A stretch of DNA of 64,000 nt from Prorocentrum cordatum (taxonomy: Eukaryota; Sar; Dinophyceae; Prorocentrales; Prorocentraceae). A model generated the notes under the pieces. It worked only from the letters and a program-made list of their open reading frames with translations. It searched no databases and was not told where the DNA came from. Positions 1 to 11,100 of the stretch are shown piece after piece. The stretch's first letter is position 1. The number at the start of each line of letters is the position of its first letter. The position numbers and the translations under genes are program-made. The stretch covers positions 10,001 to 74,000 of the forward strand of contig CAUYUJ010003670.1 in NCBI GenBank assembly GCA_963575745.1. Direction: 5' to 3'.

Positions 1-1246
1 GAAGCAGAACTGTGAGATCCGTCGCGTGCCCGATGTGGATGAGGGCGACGAGCTCGCCACCAACGACAAGAAGGACACGCTATGCGCTCCTGACTTGTGG
101 GATGACGGATATCTCCTGTGCGGCAGTGACTGCCGAAAGCGGATCTGGATGTTGGTGCGCTTCGCATGTCGGAAGACAATGCACTGCACCAGCCGTATGG
201 TCGATGCCAAGCAGGTCAAGTCGCAGGTCGACTGCAAAGGCTTAGGCGTGGAAAAGGTGCGCTTGGACGATGTCCGCGACCGCGGGCCGAATAGATGGAC
301 TGGGACAGACACTGGTCGTGTTCAGCGAAATGCACATGACAAGTGGTTCGACATCACCGAGGCTGCGATGCTCAATCGCCAGGACAACGCTCTTCAAGGG
401 AAGACCGCATACAACGGCAACGTCATGGCGGTCTTCGTGTGGCTGCCCACATGCCCAGAAGACGCATTGCCTCCGCCGCAGATGCCCCACAATATCGAAA
501 AGACGAGAAAACTGGGCCGGATGTGGATCAGGTTCCAGCATGAACACCTCTGCGCGCCAGCAACAGGGCCGAATGCGGTGGATCCCCCGAGTATTTGGTG
601 GCCATGTCCCAGCTGGTGGGTGATGGAAGAAGAGAGGCGCGCTGTCAGGGAGCACTCCATACTGAACCCCTTCGAATGGGACTACTCGAACCCAGAAGAC
701 CGTCATCGTGAAACGCCCAGCTGTGGTTGTTCTGCTTTGTGTGCATCGGCTCCAGGAGCGAACGCCATCAAGCCACCCACTCGCCTCGAGGCTGTCATGG
801 GGGCGGAAATTGCAGAGCATTGGCTTGTGATTCTGCGCCCACCTCCAACCAAGGCAAAGCCCGCGCACGCGGGTGCGCCTGCTGACTATGTCGGTGGTGT
901 GCCCGGGCGTGAATATTCTGCGAAAGGTGCGAAGTGGCCTCGTTTCGCGCAGCCTGAGGGCCGTCCGAAGGCAGCAAGAACGGGCGATGATGGCGTGGGC
1001 AAGGGGAAGGACGATGCGAGCACTCGCAAAGGGGCGAAGAGGACCAGCAGCCAGGCGCTAGATGACCAACGAGGGTCTCGGAGGCGCCGTGCTGCCAACC
1101 CGACGCAGTGGGATGCCCCGCAGAGCTCGGGAGCCGCCTTCTGGTTGCACGCCGACGCTCCGTCCTCCAGCAGCCCGGGACGTTCGGGGTGCTCCGTGCC
1201 GCTCTGGTACCGAGCCGAACAAGCGCCAGACTTGGCGTGGGCGTGA
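1..1246 (+). CDS. Hypothetical Cys/Trp-rich protein, 5' partial
   Basis: The frame is open from the window edge (codons from base 2) to a stop at 1244-1246, about 414 codons, so the true start lies outside. The first 70 residues are Cys-rich, with pairs such as CGSDC and FACRKTMHC, suggesting metal binding. Residues around 110-235 form a Trp/Pro-rich block containing VFVWLPTCPEDALPPPQMP, IWWPCPSWW and FEWDYSNPED. The tail from about residue 290 is basic and low-complexity (GVGKGKDD, RGSRRRR) and may not be translated. Codon use is mixed but biased to G/C at third positions in the first 700 bases. I believe similar Trp-rich blocks recur in dinoflagellate predicted proteomes, which would suggest a multicopy or mobile-element protein, but I cannot verify this. 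No function is assigned. Opposite-strand ORFs here are shadows. Confidence 0.5.
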   Translation, partial: KQNCEIRRVPDVDEGDELATNDKKDTLCAPDLWDDGYLLCGSDCRKRIWMLVRFACRKTMHCTSRMVDAKQVKSQVDCKGLGVEKVRLDDVRDRGPNRWTGTDTGRVQRNAHDKWFDITEAAMLNRQDNALQGKTAYNGNVMAVFVWLPTCPEDALPPPQMPHNIEKTRKLGRMWIRFQHEHLCAPATGPNAVDPPSIWWPCPSWWVMEEERRAVREHSILNPFEWDYSNPEDRHRETPSCGCSALCASAPGANAIKPPTRLEAVMGAEIAEHWLVILRPPPTKAKPAHAGAPADYVGGVPGREYSAKGAKWPRFAQPEGRPKAARTGDDGVGKGKDDASTRKGAKRTSSQALDDQRGSRRRRAANPTQWDAPQSSGAAFWLHADAPSSSSPGRSGCSVPLWYRAEQAPDLAWA

Positions 1247-1940
1247 TTCCGCGGAGCAGCAGAACACAGATTCTTCCACCCCGTGGCAGGGCAGTGCCAG
1301 TGACTTGTGGTCATCATGGACGACAGCTGGGGCTCGCGTGACCGCTGGTGCGGGTGGCGAGAAGAGAACGAGGTGGAGGCCAGCGACGATGTCGCCCGCC
1401 CCCCCCCCCCCCCCTCGAGTTCAATCACTTTGCGGCTGGACTACGTCCGTTTGGGACGGTTGCGCCGCCGCAAAGCAAGGGTGCGATGCACCTGCGTCGA
1501 GCGCGCGGCGGGCCAGTTTGCGGCCAGACTGCCCAGCGCCGCTGTCGCCGACGTTTTCATAATCACTCTTGGGGCGTTGCCTACAAAAAGGTGCGTCGAC
1601 CTGCGCGTGTGGGGCGCGCCCAGCTGTCCGCGGGGGGAGTCGTTTTAGGCGACCCCCCCAGGCCCATTTGGCCCGCGCAGTGGTGCTTGCGTAGCTGTGC
1701 GTGTTGGCTCAGAGAAAAAACGGCGCCCGCCCCGCCGCGCGCGCGCGGCCGGCCGGCCCCCTCCAACCTTAGGGCCAACCTAAGCTTAACGGACACATCT
1801 CCGCACGTACTCATCGCCTGGAGGACTGCGACCCCAGGTTCATTTTGCCCGAGGATAAACCTGAGCAAGAGGCTTAAACAAGGTGATCATGAACAACCGG
1901 TCCGTATGGGCAAACGCATGCCAATGCCATCGGTCGACTG
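1247..1940. other. Non-coding, GC-rich; no gene seen
   Basis: This stretch contains a run of C near 1400 and G/C-rich sequence with overlapping open frames in several phases. None shows domain-like sequence or a consistent codon bias. Confidence 0.5.
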
Positions 1941-1944
1941 GCAA

Positions 1945-2470
1945 CCTGCTGATGATGATGATGCTGATGCTGGCGATCATGCTGATGACGATGATGACAA
2001 GGATGATGCTGATAAGGGGATGATGCTGATGATGCGGTTGATGATGACGATGTTGATGGCGCTGATGATGCTGATGTGGATGGTGATCACCGATGCGGGT
2101 GATGCTGCTGCTGCTGAGGACGCTGGTGATGATGGTGATGCTGATGATGCTGTTGATGATTATGATGATGCTGATGCTGATGCTGATGATCATGCTGATG
2201 ATCATGCTGATGATGCTGCTGATGATGATTCTGATGATGCTGATGCCGATGCTGACAATGTTGCTTTTGACGACACTGGTGATGCTGCCGGTGCTGATGC
2301 CAGCGCTGATGATGTTGCTGACGATGGTGATGATGTTGATGGTGATGCCGGCGATGATGATGCTGTTGCTGCATATGATGCTGCTGGTGGTGATGATGCT
2401 GATGATTGTGCTATTGTTGCTGATGCTGAAGATTAGGGTGGTGCTGCGGACGTTAATGATGCTGCTGTTG
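1945..2470. repeat. Imperfect GAT/GCT microsatellite
   Basis: A degenerate trinucleotide tract built from GATGAT and GCTGAT units. It produces artificial Asp/Ala-rich frames on plus and His- or Ile-rich frames on minus, which I do not count as genes. Confidence 0.9.
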
Positions 2471-2507
2471 TTGATGATGAGGGTGCTGATGACGATGAGT
2501 TGGAGGA

Positions 2508-2604
2508 TGAGGGGGAGGAGGAGGAGGAGGAGGAGGAGGAGGAGGAGGAGGAGGAAGAGGAGGAGGAGGAGGAGGAGGAGGAGGAGGAGGAGGAGGAGGA
2601 GGAG
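2508..2604. repeat. GGA microsatellite
   Basis: A nearly pure (GGA)n tract about 97 bp long. The poly-Glu and poly-Arg frames across it are artefacts. Confidence 0.95.
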
Positions 2605-4640
2605 TTGGGAGCTGGGCGGAGGAGGGAGGAGACAGGAGTTATGAGAGCGATGAGGACGGAAAAGGGCGATCTGACGGCATAGTGAAATAAACGAGGAGGA
2701 AGGGTGAGGAGGGGGTGGGGAGGACAATGATGACGGCGGGTGCGGAGTTGGAGTTAAAAGGTGGAGGTTGATGAGCATACACGTCAAGAGAACCCAGACG
2801 ATGGCAACCACAACAACGAGCATCGCGCCTAGCTCTCAGGTTGACTTTCCCTCCAGTCGGAGTTGGCTACGACGTGTCCGGCCCGTTTCCCGAGCCCCCC
2901 CCAGAGAGGGAGGCCGTATTCTCTCCAGTTAAGCACATGCCACCCCGCTCAGCAGGGACGCCCCACCACGCTCAGAGGGGGATCCGTGATGAAAGCTAAT
3001 CGAGCGTGTCCCCAGCAATCTGGAACCATCGGCGATTACCTGGAGCCATCTTGGAGGCCATCTTGGAGCATCGGAGGCCCTCTTGGAACCATCTTTGGCC
3101 ATCATGGGCGCCCGATCGCGTTGCGAACCCCTTTCAACAATCTCAGGGACGGGGGGAAGCGACCCCCCCAACAAATATCAGCCAGCGTCGGCTCCAAATA
3201 GACAAGAGGACAGGAGGAAGACGACAGGAGGATGGGAGGAGGACGAAAGGAGGACGGGAGCAGGATGGGAGGAGGACTGGATGAGCAACATCAAACAAGC
3301 GCAAGCAAGCGGAGGCAAACACGCGCAAACCAGCAATAACAAGCAAACAACAGGCAACGATCAAGTGCAAGCATGCAATGGCAAGCAAGAGCAAGCAAGC
3401 GAGAGCAAACACGCAAGAGCAAGCAAGCAGGCGCCATTTGAAATGGGGGGGGCATTGGAAAGAAGGGGGGTCCTAAAGACCAATTTATCGAGTGTGTCTC
3501 CAGGAGATCGCAAGCCCCCTGGAAGCACAGGTATATGCATGCAGAACCCTGCATGCAAAGGGCTCATAGCGTCTTCGTATCGAGCTGCGTGTCGGCCGAT
3601 CGTTCCGTATGCAGCGGGGGCTTCGACAACGACCTTTTCTAGTACCTCGCGCCGTCTATGACGCCATATATGAGCTTGCGTACACGTCGAGTCCATGGAG
3701 TGCCATAGCCCAGCCCGACATGCCTACACGTTATCAGGGTGCCTCTCGGCGCGTGGGTCGTTCTCTGCAGACCGCATCAAGCCCGTCCGACCAGGCCATG
3801 CCCCCACATCGCCCGACGCTCCCCCCGCCACACCAGGAAACTGTATACACAGGGCATGCGCGGCCTGGGCGGGAGCTGGATCTACTTGTGGCCGCACGCG
3901 TGTTTTTCCAGCGCTCGGCCCCACAAACACGGCTGCGCCAGCCCCCCGCTTGTTATGTGTCTTTTCAGCCTGCGGCCCCCCGAGGGTCTCGACCCCCTTC
4001 CCCGGGGACCGTTTTTTCGTCCAGTATTTTTTTTGAGGGCCGTCGGGCCCGAAAAAGGCTCCCCTATGGCCGAAATCAAACCAGAGGCAGGAATCTAGGA
4101 AAGATGCCGGGATCCCTTGCATCCGACGATGAATTGCGTGTCGATGTGCGGCCTCAGAGGTCCTGACCCTCTCCCAGGAGTTGGCATTTCGCCCCAGATT
4201 TGATGGGCCCCGACATGGAGGAAAAGCGCCAGGATTGAAAAGTCTAATCGTCGCAGATCTGGGGTCGAAGGTCGAAGAAGGACAGTCCGACGGACCCCCC
4301 GCGGACGGACGCGGGGCAGGGAGGGGGAATGGAGGCGGAGGAGAGGGGAGCGGGGCGTGGGGAGGACGAGGAGGCGGAGCAGGACCAGAGCAGACCAGGA
4401 TTCTGCGCATCCTTTTGCGTGGGGTCACCGTCTGGGAGGCCCACGTGACGAACCCAAGCAGCACCTGGGAGCGCCCAGAATTTCTGGAGGGTTTCGTGGT
4501 CCGGGCCCTCGAGAGCCTCCCACAGCCTGCGTCGAGCCTTCAGAACTGCAGGAGCCTTGGGACACTTCGCTACGGGCTGAAGGTGCGGTAGCGGATTACC
4601 AGTACGAGCCATAGGGTTCGGACAGTGACACGGGCTTGGG
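2605..4640. other. Intergenic; low-complexity patches only
   Basis: About 2 kb without a supportable gene. It includes an AGGAGGACGG-type patch at 3210-3275 and a degenerate AAGCAAGC/AGCAAAC tract at 3295-3435. Overlapping ORFs of 100-250 codons occur on both strands, with no recognisable domain. Confidence 0.5.
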
Positions 4641-4706
4641 GCAAGAGGAAGATGGGGGGACACAGCAGCTCTGGCTCAGTAATTGCGCCCCCCCGCGTTG
4701 ATCCCG

Positions 4707-5001
4707 ATGTTGGCCGAGGCGCCTCTCGGCGCGACCGCGCCCTTCGGCCCCAAGACCGCCAAGCAGGTCAGGCGCTTCTTTGGGTCCGAGCCCACTCCGC
4801 TGGTGCCCCTCCGTAAGACTGCGCAGGAGCTGGGGCTCGCGGCGGTGTACGTGAAGGACGAGTCGAAGAGGCTGGGGCTCCAGGCGTTCAAGGTCTTCGG
4901 TGCCGCCTACGGGATGGCCACCTGGCTTGCGCGCGAGGTGGGGGTGGACCTGGCGAGCGTGACGGGGCTGGAAGAGCTTCGCAGGGTGTACAGTGAGAAA
5001 G
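4707..5001 (+). other. dpaL: Exon 1 of the ammonia-lyase gene
   Basis: Encodes residues 1-98 plus the first base of codon 99, ending ...YSEK then G. It carries the PLP-binding lysine K62. Confidence 0.85.
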
Positions 5002-6342
5002 GTATGCCGAGGGTAAAGCCACGCTGCGCTTCCCATGAGCAGCCGCAGCGCGGCGTTATGTGCCGCAGAGCAGCGCACCAGAAGGGTTCAGGACATTCCA
5101 GGTGCAGGCAGGCAGGCAAGAGCCGCTCCCTGACGGCGCATCGGCAGACCATAACATGCTGAAGATATACCTGAACACATGCAGGAATATATGCGTGCAG
5201 GCGCAGTGCTTCGGTGGGCATACGCCGCACCCTTCGCTCCGGAGCATCGCGAGGGAGAGCCGCAGCTGTACACGAGGAAGGGGGAGCGGCATTATTTTCT
5301 GGTGGGGCATCACTATGAGAAATGTTTGCGTTTTTTGGGGGAAGACGGGGGAGGGCAGGGTGACATGGTTGGGGTATTGGTCCTCGAAGGTGGCAAGCCG
5401 AGAACCTTTGTTACCTGCACAGACGGCAACCACGGCCGGGCAGTGGCCTGGGCGGCGAAGCACCTCGGCCAGTGCGCGGTGGTGCTCATGCCGAAGGGCA
5501 GCGCAGCGGCGCGGGTTGAGCACGTGCGCGACCTCGGAGGGCAATGCGATGTGACCGATCTGAACTACGACCAGACAGTGGAGCTGGCGTTCCAGAAGGC
5601 ACAGGAGAATGGGTGGACGGTGCTCCAGGACACCACCGCCCCAGGGTACACGGAGATCCCCACCTGGATCATGCAGGGGTACACCGCCATGGCCGACGAG
5701 GCGCTCGCCCAGGTCGACGAGTTGGACCAGTCTTTCCCGAGCCACGTCGTGCTGCAGGTCGGCGTGGGTTCGATGGCGGGGGCGGTGCTGGGCTACCTGG
5801 TGGAGCGCTGCTCCGCAGCCGAGGGCGGTGGCTCTGCCCCGCGGCCTGTGGCCATCACCTTGGAGCCACAGAACGCTGCGTGCGCCTTCGCCTCTGCGGA
5901 GAAGGGGGATGGCTCGGCGGTGACTGTGGACGGAGACCTGGACTCCATGATCGCGGGGCTGTGCTGCGGCGTCCCATCTGACATCGGGTGGCCCATCCTG
6001 GCCAAGCACGTCGATGGAGGATTCTGCTGGATCGGCGACGGCATCGCAGGCAACGGCATGCGCGCCATGAAGGCCGAGGGCGTGGAGGCCGGGGAGTGCG
6101 GCGGGGCTGGGCTCGGGCTGATCAGGCGGATCATGGCCCCCGACTGTCCTAAGGCCGCCTCTGTGCGCGAGCGGCTGCAGCTGGGCAGCGCGTCACGGGT
6201 GCTGATCTTCAACACCGAGGGCGCCACTGACCCGGAGAATTACGCCAAGCAGATGGGGCTCCCAGACGTCCCGCCCATGGCGTCCCCGGCCGACTTCGGC
6301 TTCGCCCCGCCGCTCCAGGTGAGGGCCTGCGCAGGCGAATAA
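4707..6342 (+). CDS. dpaL: Diaminopropionate ammonia-lyase (PLP-dependent), two exons
   Basis: Predicted to convert 2,3-diaminopropionate to pyruvate and two ammonia (EC 4.3.1.15 family; E. coli YgeX type). Exons 4707-5001 and 5390-6342 join in phase to give 415 residues, close to the roughly 400 usual for the family. The PLP lysine is K62 in KDESKRLGLQAFKVFG; TDGNHGRAVAWA carries D110 and LQDTTAPGYTEIPTWIMQGY carries D179, matching the two catalytic Asp of the bacterial enzyme; VGVGSMAGAVLGY is the phosphate-binding Gly loop. A C-terminal FNTEGATDPENY matches the family end. Codons are strongly G/C-ending. ATG 4707 is the only ATG in the open part of exon 1; the frame has a TAA at 4680-4682, so an upstream exon or trans-spliced leader site just before it is possible. 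No N-terminal targeting signal is obvious. Bacterial-type catabolic enzyme in a eukaryotic gene structure, so ancient transfer is likely (inference). Confidence 0.93.
5002..5389 (+). other. dpaL: Intron (388 bp, GT-AG) with AAGGT at both junctions
   Basis: The donor reads GAAAG|GTATGC and the acceptor CGAAG|GTGGC. Splicing here restores the family sequence across the junction (SEK-GGKPRTFVTCTDG) in the correct phase, which is strong evidence. AAGGT is repeated at both boundaries, a pattern known for dinoflagellate introns and consistent with insertion of a mobile intron with target duplication. Confidence 0.88.
5390..6342 (+). other. dpaL: Exon 2 of the ammonia-lyase gene
   Basis: Encodes residues 99-415 and the TAA stop at 6340-6342. 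The last residues, from GFAPPLQVRACAGE, overlap a CAG|GTGAGG donor-like site at about 6319, so a further downstream exon with a different C-terminus is possible. Confidence 0.85.
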
Positions 6343-7540
6343 GCCGCCGCGGAGCGGCAGCGGGTGGGCAGCGCTGGCATTTTCCCAGAGCGAAGAAGCT
6401 GGAACGGTCCAACTGTTCAAGTCTGCACTTGGAAGGTCGTGCCCTCCTTTGATTTGCTTCTTCCCTCTAGCCGCCTCTGCCCACATCCACTTCGGGCGTG
6501 CAACTCGAGTCGCTGTCATCTGCGTGAGCTGTGGATCGTGGCAGAGAACGGCGTGCCTTAAATACAGTCTCCATGGGCCTACAGCACCTGGTGCGTCCCT
6601 GAGACCAACGCCGAAGTCATCGCGACGTGAGCCCGCCGCAGACTGCGGCGGGCTCACGTGTTCCTGTTTGGCCAAGCCTTTCTTGCAGTGCAGTTGTGCC
6701 AGATCTGCTGCCGCTCAGTGCGGGCTCTGCCCAGGAAGGATACCCCCCCCCAGAGCCCGACCCGATCTTATCCACAGCGCTCTTGTCTTCCTCTCGGAAG
6801 GAAGGGTCACAGCGCCGTTGCGCCCTGGAGGGCGGATGCATGAAGAGGCGGGAGTGGAAGCGTACCGCGGGCAGTCCAATACCCGCAGTCAGTGGTGGCT
6901 GTGAGTTTCTGCTCCTGTTACTGCCGCGCCTCCTCCCGTGCCGCCTGCCCCTACTGCTGTTGCTCACGTTCCTGCTCCCGGCCCTGCTCTTTCCACTTCT
7001 TAGTCCTCCTGGTCAGGCTGCCGATCCGGCTGCTGCTCCTTTCCACTCTCCTTCTCACCATTCTCCTCGTCCTCTTCCTCCTCCTCCTCCTCCTCCTCAT
7101 CCGTTGCATCCACTGTGGCTCAAGTCTGCCCGATGCACTTCGTTCGTCGAGCTTGTCCAGCCTAGGCAAGGTGTTCCTTGTGGCGGCGGGGCACGCTGCC
7201 AGCGAAGCAGCACATCGGATAACTCTATACAGCACGGTGTGCGGAACCTGGAATACATTCCAGTTCTCAGCGAGGTGATGTTGTGGCAGGAGGTGCTGAT
7301 GCTGTAGAACCGAAAAATCCCAGGGCGCCTTCGCGAGGCGGCAGCGCGGTGCCAAGCAGCAGGGGCGCGGCGGCAAGACCGCGCCCTGGTGAGGCGCGGG
7401 GCGGCATGCGGGCCGGAGGGCGAAGTCGGCCAGAGCGGCGTCGCTGGAAGGCGGGAGCGCATCGACCGCGCCATACACTGGTGACTTCGTGGGGCGCAGT
7501 TGGAACTGTGAGGCATTTATCCCCACATCCTAAGTGGGGT
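6343..7540. other. 3' flank of the lyase gene; no second gene seen
   Basis: Holds a palindrome (listed separately), a pyrimidine-rich tract at 6905-7100 and GC-rich sequence. Open frames are overlapping and unrecognisable. Confidence 0.5.
6625..6659. repeat. 35-nt perfect palindrome (hairpin)
   Basis: A 17-bp inverted repeat closes on a single central A at 6642. The left arm starts ACGTGAGCCCGCCGCAG and the right arm is its exact reverse complement. It lies 282 bases past the lyase stop codon and could form a very stable RNA or cruciform hairpin. Confidence 0.9.
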
Positions 7541-7542
7541 TT

Positions 7543-7665
7543 TTGTTCCCAACCATCCTGTGGTGTTGGGTCCTCGTTTTGAAGAGACGGTCCCCGCGTT
7601 CCTTCCTCCTCCCTCGTCTCTCCTCCCTCCTCCCCCTCCCCCCTCCTCTCTCCTCCCTGAGTTTC
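7543..7665 (+). repeat. Left flank of composite satellite element A (copy 1) plus TCC tract
   Basis: Bases 7548-7603 contain the core CCTCGTTTTGAAG (7572-7584) and match, in reverse complement, 55751-55803 next to the inverted satellite array. A TCC-rich tract follows in both copies before the tandem units begin. Confidence 0.8.
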
Positions 7666-7669
7666 ACCA

Positions 7670-8159
7670 ACTCAGTACAGCGTTTCGTGGCCCCATAGGG
7701 AGCTCCACCGAAGGCCCCAGTGGGGGTGGCCACATGCGTCCGCCACACACACTACAGCGCTGCGTGGCCCCATAGGGAGCTCCACACAAAGCCCCAGAGG
7801 GGGTGGCCACATAGGTCCGCCGCACCCAGTACAGCGTTTCGTGGCCCCATAGGGAGCTCCACCTGCGGCCCCAGTGGGGGTGGCCACATGCGTCCGCCAC
7901 ACCGGGTGCAGCGTTTCGTGGCCCCATAAGGAGCTCCACCTGCAGCCCCAGTTGGGGTGGCCACATGCGTCCGCCACAATCAGTACAGCGTTCCGTGGCC
8001 TTATAGGGAGCTCGACCTAAGGCTCCAGTGGGGGTGGCCACATGCGTCCGCCACAATCAGTACAGCGCTTCGTGGCTCCATAGGGAACCCCACCCAAGGC
8101 CCCAGCAGTGGTGGCCACATACGTTCGCCACACCCAGTACAGCGCTTCGTGGCCCCATA
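7670..8159 (+). repeat. Satellite A array, 77-bp units
   Basis: The unit landmark (G)CCCCATAGGGAGCTCCAC begins at 7691, 7768, 7845, 7922, 7999, 8076 and 8153, giving an exact 77-bp period. Units also share CCACATGCGTCCGCCACA. The array is interrupted at 8159 by the inserted 840-bp array. Confidence 0.95.
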
Positions 8160-11100
8160 CTTACGCAGGACGAAAGATTTCCCTCTTCAAGTCGAAGAGG
8201 GCCACCCCCGTCCCCCGTATAATCCTAACACGGGGAGGGCCGGCGGTCGACGGATCCCATTCTTGTCGATTCCTGGAACGAATGAAATATCATAAATTCA
8301 AGACGGGGTAGAAATGGGATCCACCGTAAAAAATCAGGTCCGGCGCGGATCCCGAAAATCAGAAATGGGATCCGCGCGCACGGAAGTGGGACCCGCTGCG
8401 ATTTCACGATTACGGTGAGGTTGGAAATCTGATCCGTGCGCCCCTCATTGGGTTCGCCGCTATGATTTTCCAGAGGGCCCGTGCACCGCGTCGGGCCGTC
8501 AGGTTCAGCGCCACGAGGAAACAACAACTTTCGGCCTGGGGATGGGCGTTTTCGGCATCCGACCTGTCCTTTGCCGCATGCGGCACATGTCTTTTCTTCG
8601 GCTTCCATTCGAGACTTCCTCGCGTGCTCTTGAGGACTGCCGTTCGAGACTTCCTCGCATGCGCTCTGCGCTTTCGAAGTTGCATCAGTCTTGGGCCACG
8701 CAGCATCCAGGCGGCCAGGATACACGCGTCCTCGTCGCACGTTTCTTTTCAGGGTTCTCACCGTCGCAGGCCTTCCTTATCCTCCCCCGCGGGGGCTGGG
8801 GGATGACGAAATCGACGAGGGGCGAAAGGGACGCCTCTCGAGAGGTACCTTTGCATGGCACGTTTGTCGATGCAGGCCAGAATAGACGGAGGGGAGGGGG
8901 CCGTTTTGAAAATGTGATGCCCTCCATCCGTGCTCGGCCAAAGGCGGCGCCGAACGCCGCGCGGCGTGCCACCGCGCGGTGGGAACTTCAGGGGGCCCGT
9001 TGGGTCGGGAGACGCAGGGCGCCGGCGCACTTACGCAGGACGAATAAATTTCTTCTTTGACTCGAAGAGGACGACCCCTGTCCCCCGTGGAATCTTAACG
9101 TGGGGGGGCTTGTGGTCGACGGATCCTATTCTGGTCGGTTCCTGGAACGCATTTGATATAAATTCAAAACGGGGTAGGAATTGGATCCGCCGTAAAAAAT
9201 CAGGTCCGGCGCGGATCCCGACAATCAGAAATGGGATCCGCGCGCACGGAAATGGGATCCGCTGCGATTTCACGATTACGGTAAAGTTGGACATCGGATC
9301 CGTGCGACCCTCATTGGGTTCGCCGCTATGATTTCCCAGAGGGCCCGTGCACCGCGTCGGGCCGTCAGGTTCAGCGCCAAGAGGAAACAACAACTTTCGG
9401 CCTGGGGATGGGCGTTTTCGGCATCCGACCTGTCCTTTGCCGCATGCGGCACATGTCTTTTCTTCGGCTTCCGTTCGAGACTTCCTCGCATGCTCTTGAG
9501 GAGGGCCGTTCGAGACTTCCTCGCATGCGCTCGGCGGTTTCGAAGTTGCATCAGCCTTGGGCCACGCAGCATCCAGGCGGGTTTCTTTTCGGGGTTCTCA
9601 CCGTCGCAGGCCTTCCTAATCCTCCCCCGCGGGGGCTGGGGTATGACGAAATCGACGAGGGGCGAAAGGGGCGCCTCTCGAGAGGTACCTTTGCATGGCA
9701 CGATTGTCGATGTAGGCCAGAATAGACGGAGGGGGGGGCCGTTTTGAAAATGTGATGCCCTCCATCCGTGCTCGGCCAAAGGCGGCGCCGAACGCAGCGC
9801 GTCGTGCCACCGCGCGGTGGGAACTTCAGGGGGCCCGTTGGGTCGGGAGACGCAGGGCGCCGGCGCACTTACGCAGGACGAATAAATTTCTTCTTTGACT
9901 CGAAGAGGACGACCCCTGTCCCCCGTGGAATCTTAACGTGGGGGGGCTTGTGGTCGACGGATCCTATTCTGGTCGGTTCCTGGAACGCATTTGATATAAA
10001 TTCAAAACGGGGTAGGAATTGGATCCGCCGTAAAAAATCAGGTCCGGCGCGGATCCCGACAATCAGAAATGGGATCCGCGCGCACGGAAATGGGATCCGC
10101 TGCGATTTCACGATTACGGTAAAGTTGGACATCGGATCCGTGCGACCCTCATTGGGTTCGCCGCTATGATTTCCCAGAGGGCCCGTGCACCGCGTCGGGC
10201 CGTCAGGTTCAGCGCCAAGAGGAAACAACAACTTTCGGCCTGGGGATGGGCGTTTTCGGCATCCGACCTGTCCTTTGCCGCATGCGGCACATGTCTTTTC
10301 TTCGGCTTCCGTTCGAGACTTCCTCGCATGCTCTTGAGGAGGGCCGTTCGAGACTTCCTCGCATGCGCTCGGCGGTTTCGAAGTTGCATCAGCCTTGGGC
10401 CACGCAGCATCCAGGCGGGTTTCTTTTCGGGGTTCTCACCGTCGCAGGCCTTCCTAATCCTCCCCCGCGGGGGCTGGGGTATGACGAAATCGACGAGGGG
10501 CGAAAGGGGCGCCTCTCGAGAGGTACCTTTGCATGGCACGATTGTCGATGCAGGCCAGAAGAGACGGAGGGGAGGGGGCCGTTTTGACAATGTGATGCCC
10601 TCCATCCGTGCTCGGCCAAAGGCGGCGCCGAACGCAGCGCGTCGTGCCACCGCGCGGTGGGAACTTCAGGGGGCCCGTTGGGTCGGGAGACGCAGGGCGC
10701 CGGCGCACTTACGCAGGACGAAGAATTTTCCTTTTTGAATCGAAGAGGACCACCCCTGTCCCCCGTGGAATCTTAACGTGGGGGGGCTTGTGGTCGACGG
10801 ATCCTATTCTGGTCGGTTCCTGGAACGCATTTGATATAAATTCAAAACGGGGTAGGAATTGGATCCGCCGTAAAAAATCAGGTCCGGCGCGGATCCCGAC
10901 AATCAGAAATGGGATCCGCGCGCACGGAAATGGGATCCGCTGCGATTTCACGATTACGGTAAAGTTGGACATCGGATCCGTGCGACCCTCATTGGGTTCG
11001 CCGCTATGATTTCCCAGAGGGCCCGTGCACCGCGTCGGGCCGTCAGGTTCAGCGCCAAGAGGAAACAACAACTTTCGGCCTGGGGATGGGCGTTTTCGGC

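Noticed and set aside
1945-2644. Long Asp/Ala-, His- and Ile-rich ORFs
   Set aside because: They lie entirely on GAT/GCT and GGA microsatellites; every frame without a repeat-borne stop is open.
4683-4706. TTG at 4683 as start of the lyase
   Set aside because: A non-ATG start in a eukaryotic gene is unlikely; ATG 4707 is in frame and downstream of an in-frame TAA.
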